A DNA stretch of 31,496 bases, from assembly GCA_004554665.1 (NCBI GenBank), contig SFKY01000026.1, positions 1 through 31,496 of the forward strand, in the 5' to 3' direction. The DNA is from Bacteroidales bacterium. GTDB taxonomy: Bacteria > Bacteroidota > Bacteroidia > Bacteroidales > Bacteroidaceae. The notes under the pieces were generated by a model, which had not been told where the DNA came from, made no database searches, and saw nothing but the letters and a program-made list of their open reading frames with translations. How positions within the stretch are numbered: position 1 is the stretch's first letter; each line of letters begins with the position of its first letter. Below, piece after piece: positions 16,355 to 23,255 of this stretch. Position numbers and translations under genes: made by a program.

Positions 16355-17107
16355 TTAGTAGTTAGCATCCAACTGGGCAATGGTGGCTCGCACGCGCCGC
16401 GCCGTGGTCACCATGCGCGAATATTCGTCGGCCTCGCTACTGCCCATCTTCACCTCATCGTTGCGCAGCCGCATGGCACTGGCCACCGCCTCGCGTGCCG
16501 AGAAATGAAACTCCGTCACGCCCGTGGCCTCGGCCAAAGCGCGGATATTGGTCTCATTGACTCCACAGCCGGCCATGATGGCGATGCGCCCATCGGCACG
16601 GGCCACCAACTGGCGCAGCAGGTCGGCACCCTCGGGGGCAGTGGGCTGCTGTCCGGAGGTGAGCACGCGGTCCACACCCAACGCGATGAGCTGGTCGAGC
16701 GCCTGCAGGGGCTGGCGACAGCGGTCGAAAGCACGGTGAAAGGTGACCGACATGCCCTTGGCCTCATCGAGGAGACGCTGCAACAGGGGCAGGTCGAGGT
16801 CGCCGTCAGGGGTAAGGCAGCCCACCACCACGCCATCGGCACCCACAGCCCGCGCGGCGCGGATGTCGGCGAGCATGGCATCGGCCTCAATGGGGGTATA
16901 GAGAAAATCGCCGCCACGCGGACGGATAATGGCATGGAGCCGGATATCAAGCATGCGGCGGGCTACGGTCATCTCGCCATACGAGGGGGTGGTGCCACCC
17001 TCGGGAATGGCTGCACACAGTTCCACACGGTCGGCTCCACCCTGTTGGGCGGCCACACAGCTCTCCACCGAATTGGCGCAGATCTCAAAGGTATATCGTT
17101 TTCCCAT
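16355..17107 (-). CDS. cutC: CutC family protein
   Basis: TIM-barrel protein historically linked to copper homeostasis; its true biochemical role is not settled. The 250-residue length fits. Visible family features are YTFEICANSVESCVAAQQGGADRVELCA, GGTTPSYGEM, IRPRGGDFLYT, GCLTPDGDLD, VTFHRAFDRC and LTSGQQPTAPEG with IMAGCGVNETNI. I use the ATG at 17107; the frame can begin six bases earlier at a TTG. A strong promoter lies 34 bp upstream. It is the first gene of a two-gene operon with the transglutaminase-like protein. Confidence 0.92.
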   Translation of the reverse strand: MGKRYTFEICANSVESCVAAQQGGADRVELCAAIPEGGTTPSYGEMTVARRMLDIRLHAIIRPRGGDFLYTPIEADAMLADIRAARAVGADGVVVGCLTPDGDLDLPLLQRLLDEAKGMSVTFHRAFDRCRQPLQALDQLIALGVDRVLTSGQQPTAPEGADLLRQLVARADGRIAIMAGCGVNETNIRALAEATGVTEFHFSAREAVASAMRLRNDEVKMGSSEADEYSRMVTTARRVRATIAQLDANY

Positions 17108-17140
17108 CTTCAATCGACTCTTATAACAGCATAACTATTG

Positions 17141-17171
17141 CAAAACTAAAAAAAACTCACGAATTTTCAAA
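17141..17171 (-). promoter_or_regulatory. Bacteroidota promoter of the cutC operon
   Basis: On the minus strand TTTG (17171-17168), a 19-bp spacer and TAGTTTTG (17148-17141) match the -33 TTTG / -7 TAnnTTTG consensus exactly. Transcription would begin about 17134, giving a ~27-base leader to the ATG at 17107. Confidence 0.75.
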
Positions 17172-17240
17172 ATAAATAGGTGGGAATTTCCATCCCTATC
17201 TGCCATTATCCATTTTCGGCTCCATGATAGACAGGAAAGC

Positions 17241-17299
17241 CAAATGCCACCTTTAGCCGCCTAATCATGGCATTTAGGTGGGCTAAACGCCACGTTTAG
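17241..17299. repeat. Second cluster of three palindromes
   Basis: Palindrome-like units at 17241-17256 (CAAATGCCACCTTTAG), 17261-17277 (CTAATCATGGCATTTAG) and 17283-17299 (CTAAACGCCACGTTTAG) repeat the pattern of 4457-4517: three units, centres about 20-22 bp apart, same CTAAA-TGCC/ACGCC core. The first two units here are more degenerate. It lies about 90 bp upstream of the cutC promoter. Confidence 0.7.
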
Positions 17300-17350
17300 G
17301 TCTGGCAAGGAGTACATCGCTGGCAGAGATATAGCCTTCCCTATAGTTTT

Positions 17351-17560
17351 GCTCACCCTATCCCTTGCCCTCCGTCGCCAATCACAGATTGGATCCCCCA
17401 TAGAGGCCGGAGACACTTCGGGTGTCTCCTATGCTACGCATACCTCTATTCGCCCACGGGGCGAGGGAACTCTTACCACATTTATTCCCATTTAATCTTG
17501 CTATAGGAAAACTATGGCAGGGCTTCCCTCGCCCATCGGGAGAGGGTCAGGGTGAGGGCA
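17351..17560. repeat. Long inverted repeat, left copy
   Basis: A ~210-bp structured repeat. From left to right: an outer arm (about 17351-17467) containing hairpins CCAATC-ACA-GATTGG and GGAGACAC-TTCGG-GTGTCTCC; a core (about 17467-17523) bounded by 11-bp inverted ends GGGCGAGGGAA / TTCCCTCGCCC; and an inner arm ending AGGGTCAGGGTGAGGGC. The arms return inverted at 18336-18548, while the core returns in the same direction (see findings). Confidence 0.85.
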
Positions 17561-17697
17561 AAAAATCAAGAACACAGTCTACAGGATGTGTCATTGGGTG
17601 ATAATCGTGTTGATTTGCCTCCACGAAGCAGTTTGAAAATATCATCCAACATTCCTTAATTAAACCAAAACCTGTACTGACATATCATTATTTTTCC

Positions 17698-17705
17698 TAT
17701 CTTTA
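17698..17705 (+). promoter_or_regulatory. Possible -7 element of the lone lipoprotein gene
   Basis: TATCTTTA matches seven of the eight bases in the TAnnTTTG pattern and lies 25 bp before the ATG. No -33 match at the usual distance. Weak evidence. Confidence 0.3.
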
Positions 17706-17729
17706 TCCTGAATCAAACCAACTACGCCG

Positions 17730-18275
17730 ATGAAAAGAATATTGTTCGCTTCCGTTGCCTTCTGTTTCATGGCATGCCTATCTGAAAACAATACCAATAA
17801 AGGTCTCAGTACACATCCTGACCTTACCAATCGTACGCGTGCACATTCTGAAAGCAGTCTGCTCGCACAACAATCCCCCTTGTCGGAGCTAAACTCAGCT
17901 CCATTGTCTGAGGAAGAAATGGCTATCGTCAAGTTTCGTGCAGATGGAGTGTCAACAAAGACGGCAAGACGCTTTTATGAACTATTGGAACAATGGGAGA
18001 ATGCCATACATACAGACATGCGCATGATGCTTAGTAGCAGCACAATGTCCTATAAGGAGCTGCCCGAATACAAAGCGCTGCGTGACATGGGAAAGGAGAT
18101 TCTGCCTTTGGTGGCAAAAGAACTGACGAATCGTGAGAAATTTCCTCTGCTTGTGCTCTATGATGACCTGCAGGACGATACCGCCCGCATCATCAAGTAT
18201 AGTGCAAACGACAAGATGCGATATGAGGGCGAGCAGAACCGTGCAATCAGAACCATCAGAAAGTACATCCAATAA
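17730..18275 (+). CDS. Putative lipoprotein of unknown function
   Basis: I do not recognise a family. The 181-residue product starts with a lipoprotein signal (MKRILFASVAFCFMAC, lipidated Cys16). A polar, probably disordered stretch (about 17-62, rich in Ser/Asn/Thr/Leu) follows, then an alpha-helical domain (about 65-181) with many charged residues (KTARRFYELLEQWENAIHTD, EYKALRDMGKEILPLVAKEL). It is the only gene between the two copies of the long inverted repeat and faces away from cutC. Codon use (more AGA/ATA, lower GC) differs from the neighbouring housekeeping genes, which fits an acquired or fast-evolving gene. Confidence 0.7.
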   Translation: MKRILFASVAFCFMACLSENNTNKGLSTHPDLTNRTRAHSESSLLAQQSPLSELNSAPLSEEEMAIVKFRADGVSTKTARRFYELLEQWENAIHTDMRMMLSSSTMSYKELPEYKALRDMGKEILPLVAKELTNREKFPLLVLYDDLQDDTARIIKYSANDKMRYEGEQNRAIRTIRKYIQ

Positions 18276-18335
18276 CACAAGAGAAGCTGAAAAGGAAATA
18301 CTTAGTGTATCTATATGGGTTATAAGGCCTATGGT

Positions 18336-18548
18336 GCCCTCACCCTGTCCCTCTCCCATGGGGCGAGGGAACTCTTGCTACATCCTTCCCCATGTAATCT
18401 TGCTATAGAAAAGTTATGGCAGGGTTTCCCTCGCCCCGTGGGCGAATAGAGGTATGCGTAGCATAGGAGACACCCGAAGTGTCTCTAACCTCTATGAGGG
18501 GAGCCAATCTGTGATTGGCGACGGAGGGCAAGGGATAGGGTGAGGGCA
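18336..18548. repeat. Long inverted repeat, right copy
   Basis: Inverted counterpart of 17351-17560. It begins GCCCTCACCCTGTCCC, reaches the core at about 18370-18426 and ends with the arm that finishes AAGGGATAGGGTGAGGGC. Arm-to-arm identity by eye is high (only scattered differences over ~115 bp). The core here reads in the same direction as in the left copy. The remaining bases up to 18715 (a stem-loop-poor ~165 bp) hold nothing I can support. Confidence 0.85.
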
Positions 18549-18715
18549 AAACATCCAATATCAGTCTGCAGCAAATCTATGTATGCTGCCGAGAGGAAAT
18601 ATCAATATACAAAAGAAACTGCCCAGCGCGTCTGCTGATGCACTATCTCTTGAGACGAGAAGGGCATGGGCAGACTCCCTGGGCAGGAAGCTATAGCGTG
18701 TTGGGTTAACGATGA

Positions 18716-19804
18716 TCAGCGCTCGATGGTGCCGAGTATGCGGCCAGCCAACGAAATGGTATTGGCATCCATCGTACTAAGACGACTACGGATAAAGGTG
18801 GACATGCGCTTGTGCATGGCCTTGTCCTTGGTGTCTATCAGACGGGTGAGATTGAGCAAGAGCAGAGTGCGGTCTTTGGGATCCAAGGTGTCGTACACCC
18901 TCTCGCAGTTGTCCAAGAAGACGGCATCGCTGTCCTTGACCCGGCTCTCCACCAGCTCGAACATGGGGGCATAACTGTATTGGGCATCCAGTCTGAGGCT
19001 CTGGATCTGCTGCTTCAGCTGCTGGTAGGTGGCCTCATCGTACTTGCCCTCGCGGAGCATGTAACCGGAAAAGTAGGAAGAGACCGCACTGTGGAACAAC
19101 TGTTGCATGCGCTTCTCTACCGCCGGCCTGACCGCAGGGTCGAACTCGGCGATGTGGCTCACCATAAACTTGCCTTTCGCATCGTCTATCTTCACCGTAT
19201 AGCGGGTAAAGAGAAACGAGTTGGCAGCCGACAGACGCTCCTTGTCGGTGAGCGAAGCGAAGTAATCGTCTACCACCTTGAAACCCTCGGTCTCTTTTTG
19301 CTGCTCCATGAGCTGCAAAGCATAGGCATTGACCACCTCGGGGGTACGCTTGCCCTCCTCATAGCGCTGGCGGATGCGCTCAGGAGAACGCTCAGGGTCT
19401 ATGCCCGACGCTATCTTGGCTATGAAATCGTCGGCATCCATCGCACCCTTGGCCGTCATCAGCATCTTACCGTCGGCATCGAGCACCACGTAGGTGGGAT
19501 AGGCACTCACCTGATATTTCTTGGCGAGCTCCTTGCCCTCTTTCTCGGCATTGAGCTTGAGACAGACGAAACGGGCGTTGAAGTAGTCGCCCACCTTGGG
19601 TTGGGGGAAGACATCGCGGGCCATCATCTTGCAGGGGCCGCACCAATCGGTATAGAAGTCTATGAACACCATCTTCTTCTCCTGCTTGGCAGCAGACAGG
19701 GCTGCATCGAACGAAAGCGTACGGAAATGGGTCTGGGCAATGGCTGTGCCAGCCCCAAGCATGAGAAAGAGAGCGATGGCGAAAGTTTTGATGATTCGAA
19801 TCAT
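18716..19804 (-). CDS. Exported thioredoxin-domain protein
   Basis: A 362-residue periplasmic protein. The ATG at 19804 gives a good signal peptide (MIRIIKTFAIALFLMLGAGTAIAQ); the longer frame to 19855 adds a polar extension before it. A thioredoxin domain spans about 30-135 with active site TDWCGPCKMM (about 54-63) and cis-Pro loop SAYPTYVVLD (about 101-110). The remaining ~220 residues are helical, with repeat-like segments, and have no name I can give. Likely role: disulfide exchange or reduction of an envelope partner. It is monocistronic, and I see no standard promoter. Confidence 0.85.
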   Translation of the reverse strand: MIRIIKTFAIALFLMLGAGTAIAQTHFRTLSFDAALSAAKQEKKMVFIDFYTDWCGPCKMMARDVFPQPKVGDYFNARFVCLKLNAEKEGKELAKKYQVSAYPTYVVLDADGKMLMTAKGAMDADDFIAKIASGIDPERSPERIRQRYEEGKRTPEVVNAYALQLMEQQKETEGFKVVDDYFASLTDKERLSAANSFLFTRYTVKIDDAKGKFMVSHIAEFDPAVRPAVEKRMQQLFHSAVSSYFSGYMLREGKYDEATYQQLKQQIQSLRLDAQYSYAPMFELVESRVKDSDAVFLDNCERVYDTLDPKDRTLLLLNLTRLIDTKDKAMHKRMSTFIRSRLSTMDANTISLAGRILGTIER

Positions 19805-20102
19805 TATTGATATTGTTATTATATTACATTTATTGTTTTCTTTTACAGTAATCATAGGACAGATTTTAACCCAAATCGGCCATTAGACTATTATGCGCAA
19901 ACAAACTTTCTTTTCGTCATCTGCCTTTCCGTTTTTCGGTTACAATGGAACCCCATTGCGCCCTCAAAACGTAGAGACATCTGTTCAAAAACAAGAGTTG
20001 TTATCATCATAACGCTAATGACCGATTTGGGTTTAATTCCAATCAAAGGTTATGGCTTTATGCTTATATTTGTAAGTAATAGCTGATGTCACACAGACTG
20101 CA
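19805..20102. other. AT-rich spacer without a gene
   Basis: Left third of the 784-bp gap upstream of the thioredoxin-domain gene. It is AT-rich, with no open frame worth calling and no -7 element on the minus strand. The rest of the gap is covered by the repeat entries that follow. Confidence 0.5.
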
Positions 20103-20359
20103 CCTGCCTGGAAGGCAGTACTAAGCGAAGCGGTCTTAACCGGGTACACCGACGAAGGAGGTGTGCTCGGGTAGCAGATGCCACCCAGCCTGCGTCTGCC
20201 TGGAAGGCAGTACCTTGCAAGCAGGCTAAAACATGACCTATGTAATAGGTACTGCCTTCCAGGCAGATGTCCCACCCCGTCTTTCTCCCCTGCACATCCT
20301 CGCTACGCTCGTATGTACAGGGTTAAGACCGCTTCGCTTAGTACTGCCTTCCAGGCAGG
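20103..20359. repeat. Nested inverted repeats (REP-like)
   Basis: The 39 bases at 20103-20141 are perfectly inverted at 20321-20359, and inside them 20195-20214 is perfectly inverted at 20248-20267. All four copies share the palindromic heart CTGCCTGGAAGGCAG or its complement. The interior contains CGGGTACACCGACGAAGG and TCGCTACGCTCGTATG blocks, a layout seen in repetitive extragenic palindrome families of Bacteroidota. No transposase is encoded here. Confidence 0.85.
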
Positions 20360-20456
20360 TCATGGTTGCTAAATCCCCACTGAATTTCCACTGAGCCCGA
20401 AATAGGCCGATGAAGGTATTATTTACCGAATTCACGCTAAATAACAAAGTGGGAAC

Positions 20457-20583
20457 ATAGCCTGGAAGGCTATATCTGAGTAGCCGGAGGCAACGCCCCC
20501 GGTACATTAAACCATCATCAAATTTCAGCCTGGAGGGCTGTACCTCTCTTGATGGTATTGTTTGGTACAGCTCTTCAGGCTGA
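20457..20583. repeat. Further REP-like units and hairpin after the LOG gene
   Basis: A variant unit AGCCTGGAAGGCTATATC lies near 20459-20476. A 19-bp inverted pair with two mismatches follows (20526-20544 CAGCCTGGAGGGCTGTACC; 20565-20583), with a 20-bp loop. The pair ends 5 bp past the LOG-gene stop on the minus strand and may serve as its transcription or processing end. The units are cousins of those at 20103-20359. Confidence 0.7.
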
Positions 20584-20588
20584 TTTCC

Positions 20589-21131
20589 CTAAGTATCGGA
20601 GGAAAGATAGGCACTCACGGCTTCGTCGACGCTGTTGGCCACAAGGATATAGTCTCGCCACAGTCCTCGTATGACACCTTTTGATTGCAGGTCGTCGAGC
20701 ATGGCTATGAGGGAGTCCCAGAAGCCTTTGGCGTTCAGGAGTATGATTTTCTTGTTGTGGTAGCCTATGGTGTGCGCGGCTGCCACGGTGAATATCTCGT
20801 CAAGAGTGCCAATGCCTCCTGGCAGTGCTATGATGACGTCGCTATGTGCGAGCAGCAGGTCCTTGCGGTCGCTGAGGCTGTCGCAGGGAATATAAATGTC
20901 AATATCCTGGAAGGCGCGCCCTCCCTTCTCGATGATTTGCGGTACTATGCCGATGCACCTGCCCTTTGCCGCCTTGATGCTCTTGCCGAGCTGCTGCATA
21001 AGTCCGAGATTGCATCCTCCCCATACCAGTGTGTGTCCGTTGTTGCCCATCCATGTTGCCAGCTCATCGGCCAGACGGAAGAAATCCTGGTCGATGTTGT
21101 TGTTGGCAGAGCAGAATACTCCTATTTTCAT
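20589..21131 (-). CDS. LOG-family (TIGR00730) nucleotide phosphoribohydrolase
   Basis: Rossmann-like protein of the lysine-decarboxylase-like/LOG family, which cleaves nucleoside 5'-monophosphates (cytokinin type in plants) to free base and ribose phosphate. The 180-residue product has IGVFCSANNNID at the N-terminus, VWGGCNLGLMQQLG, SDRKDLLLAHSDVIIALPGGIGTLDEIF with the hallmark PGGxGTxxE, and IILLNAKGFWDSLIAMLDD. The ATG at 21131 starts the family motif directly; the frame extends nine codons further without support. It is divergent from the helicase. The old lysine decarboxylase label should not be used. Confidence 0.9.
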   Translation of the reverse strand: MKIGVFCSANNNIDQDFFRLADELATWMGNNGHTLVWGGCNLGLMQQLGKSIKAAKGRCIGIVPQIIEKGGRAFQDIDIYIPCDSLSDRKDLLLAHSDVIIALPGGIGTLDEIFTVAAAHTIGYHNKKIILLNAKGFWDSLIAMLDDLQSKGVIRGLWRDYILVANSVDEAVSAYLSSDT

Positions 21132-21243
21132 AATTGTATAGTTATATGGTTTATACAAGATTTTTCCTCATTTGGCTGATTTTGCTTTGGCCCCTCCTTA
21201 ACTCCTAATACTTAAAACCTTAAACCTTCATCTTTCATCCTTG

Positions 21244-21251
21244 CAAAGGTA
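21244..21251 (-). promoter_or_regulatory. Possible -7 element of the LOG gene
   Basis: The minus strand reads TACCTTTG (TAnnTTTG). It would give a ~106-base leader. No good -33 element is seen. It lies back to back with the helicase promoter, 19 bp away. Confidence 0.35.
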
Positions 21252-21270
21252 TTGTTTTTTTTCTGAAAAC

Positions 21271-21301
21271 ATTGTTCTTTGCATTAAAAGTGTTAACTTT
21301 G
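21271..21301 (+). promoter_or_regulatory. Promoter of the DEAD-box helicase gene
   Basis: ATTG (21271-21274), a 19-bp spacer and TAACTTTG (21294-21301) fit the Bacteroidota -33/-7 pattern with one mismatch. Transcription would start about 21308, leaving a short leader of about 19 bases before the TTG start. Confidence 0.65.
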
Positions 21302-21326
21302 CACCAAATTAAGCTTAATATCAATT

Positions 21327-23162
21327 TTGAAGACATTTGAAGAACTGGGCGTTTGCGAGGAGATTCGCCGCGCCATTGAGGAACTGGGATTTGAACAGCC
21401 CATGCCTGTTCAGGAGGAGGTTATACCCTATCTGCTTGGTCACGGTAACGACGTGATAGCTCTCGCGCAGACAGGAACGGGCAAGACAGCCGCCTACGGC
21501 ATTCCTACGTTGCAGAAGGTAGACCCGAAGAACAAGATGCCGCAGGCACTGGTGCTCAGCCCTACCCGTGAGCTGTGCCTGCAGATTACAGATGATCTCA
21601 ACGACTTTGCCAAATACATAGACGGCCTGCATGTCGCTGCCGTGTATGGTGGTGCGTCGATAGAGACGCAGATACGCACGCTCAGGCATGGCGTGCAGAT
21701 TATCGTTGCTACGCCAGGCCGTCTCATCGACCTCATGCACCGTGGGGTGGTGAAGTGCGACAATATAGAGAATGTGGTGCTCGATGAGGCCGACGAGATG
21801 CTCAATATGGGTTTCGCCGACTCCATCAACGAGATATTCGAGAATGTGCCTGCCGACCGTAACACCCTGCTGTTCTCGGCTACTATGAGCAAGGAGGTGG
21901 AGAGGGTTGCCAAGAGCTATCTCAACGACTACAAGGAAATTGTAGTGGGAAGCAGAAACGAGGGTGCGGAACATGTAAACCATATATATTATATGGTACA
22001 CGCGCGAGACAAGTATCTTGCCCTGAAACGTATCGTGGACTTCTATCCGAAGATATTTGCCATCATCTTCTGCCGTACAAAGGTGGAGACACAGGAGATT
22101 GCCGACAAGCTGATAAAGGACGGTTACAACGCAGAGGCACTACATGGTGACCTGAGCCAGCAGCAGCGAGACCTTACGATGCAGAAGTTCCGGCAGCATA
22201 CCGTGCAGTTGCTTGTTGCCACCGATGTGGCAGCAAGAGGACTTGATGTCGACGACCTCACCCATGTCATCAATTACGGACTGCCCGACGATATAGAGAA
22301 CTATACCCACCGCTCCGGACGTACAGGCCGTGCAGGCAAGAAAGGTACGTCGATATCCATCATCCACTCGAAAGAGAAGACTAAGGTCAGGAACATTGAG
22401 CGGGAGATAGGCAAGGAGTTTGTTGATGGCACCCTGCCAACACCTGAGGAGATATGCAAGAAGCAGCTCTACAAGCAGATGGACACCATCATGAAGACCG
22501 ATGTCGACGAGGAGCAGATTGCCCCGTATATGACTGACATCATGCGCCAGTTCGAGTATGTCGACAAGGAGGATATTATAAAGAAGATGGTGACGATGAC
22601 CTTTGGCCGCTTCCTCGACTACTACAAGGATGCGCCCGTCATTGAGAAGCCGTCGGCAAAGAGTGGAAGAAGCGGGAATGCTCCAAGGGCAAAGGTGTCG
22701 GGCGGAAGGCGCAAGCACGAGTCGGAGCCTGGTTACAAGAGACTGTTCATAAACCTCGGCAAGGCAGATGGCTTCTATCCCGGTGAGATAATGCAGTTCC
22801 TCAACCGCAATATGAAGCAGCGGCAGGATGTCGGCCACATCGACCTGCTGTCGAAGTTCTGCTACATAGAGGTGCCCGAGGCAGATGCCAGGAGAGTGAT
22901 GAAGGCTCTCAATGGATTAGAGTACAAGGGACGTGCCGTAAGGTGCAACGATGCAGATGAACCAGGGCATGGAAGAGGAAAGAGTGAAGAGAGAAGAGGC
23001 AGGAATGAAGAGCGAAAAGGCAAGAGCAAGGCTGAGCGTCGTCGCGAAAGTGCAAATGGCGATTGGCGTGAGCTTATGAAAGGCCGTCCGTTCAAACAGA
23101 GAGACGATGAGCCCGACTTCTCTGAGGAAGGATGGGCAAGGAGAAAGCCGAGGAAGAAATAA
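21327..23162 (+). CDS. DEAD-box ATP-dependent RNA helicase with DbpA-type RNA-binding domain
   Basis: Cytoplasmic helicase that remodels rRNA or mRNA structure. All motifs are present: Q motif with FEQPMPVQEEVIP, AQTGTGKT (Walker A), PTREL, TPGRL, VLDEADEML (DEAD), SAT, IFCRTKVETQE, ATDVAARGLD and HRSGRTGRAG. A DbpA-type RNA-binding domain spans about 472-545 (YKRLFINLGKADGFYPGEIMQF...), followed by an Arg/Lys/Glu-rich basic tail. No ATG exists in frame before the conserved N-terminus; TTG at 21327 is the only start that keeps MKTFEELG. The DbpA-type domain suggests a role in ribosome assembly. Confidence 0.93.
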   Translation: MKTFEELGVCEEIRRAIEELGFEQPMPVQEEVIPYLLGHGNDVIALAQTGTGKTAAYGIPTLQKVDPKNKMPQALVLSPTRELCLQITDDLNDFAKYIDGLHVAAVYGGASIETQIRTLRHGVQIIVATPGRLIDLMHRGVVKCDNIENVVLDEADEMLNMGFADSINEIFENVPADRNTLLFSATMSKEVERVAKSYLNDYKEIVVGSRNEGAEHVNHIYYMVHARDKYLALKRIVDFYPKIFAIIFCRTKVETQEIADKLIKDGYNAEALHGDLSQQQRDLTMQKFRQHTVQLLVATDVAARGLDVDDLTHVINYGLPDDIENYTHRSGRTGRAGKKGTSISIIHSKEKTKVRNIEREIGKEFVDGTLPTPEEICKKQLYKQMDTIMKTDVDEEQIAPYMTDIMRQFEYVDKEDIIKKMVTMTFGRFLDYYKDAPVIEKPSAKSGRSGNAPRAKVSGGRRKHESEPGYKRLFINLGKADGFYPGEIMQFLNRNMKQRQDVGHIDLLSKFCYIEVPEADARRVMKALNGLEYKGRAVRCNDADEPGHGRGKSEERRGRNEERKGKSKAERRRESANGDWRELMKGRPFKQRDDEPDFSEEGWARRKPRKK

Positions 23163-23166
23163 TTAG

Positions 23167-23229
23167 TCTACCCCCTCTATCTCCTCTAATATATCTATCT
23201 CCTCTATCATATCTATCTCCTCTACCCCC
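23167..23229. repeat. 9-bp tandem array before the DUF6057-like gene
   Basis: Seven consecutive 9-bp units of form TCTA(T/A/C)nnnn (for example TCTATCTCC, TCTATCATA, TCTACCCCC). It begins 4 bp after the helicase stop and ends 26 bp before the next ATG. A related array is at 25135-25206. Confidence 0.85.
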
Positions 23230-23255
23230 TAAAAAAACTACACAAGAATAACTAT

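Larger units (their letters stand above)
17172..17697. other. Gene-free spacer with two repeat families
   Basis: The gap between the cutC promoter and the lone lipoprotein gene has no supported gene. It contains the second palindrome cluster (17241-17299), one arm of the long inverted repeat (17351-17560), and about 140 bp of AT-rich DNA leading to the next gene. I see no RNA gene in it. Confidence 0.6.

Noticed and set aside
17351..18548. Insertion sequence
   Set aside because: The long inverted ends suggest one, but the enclosed gene is a lipoprotein and not a transposase, and no target-site duplication was evident by eye.
20103..20359. CRISPR array
   Set aside because: The repeats are inverted and nested, few in number, with unequal spacing and no cas genes.
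20033..20507. Short open frames running through the REP-like block
   Set aside because: Their peptides are translations of the CTGCCTGGAAGGCAG palindromes and have no independent support.
20589..21131. Lysine decarboxylase
   Set aside because: The PGGxGTxxE protein belongs to the LOG/TIGR00730 family; the decarboxylase name is a historic misannotation.
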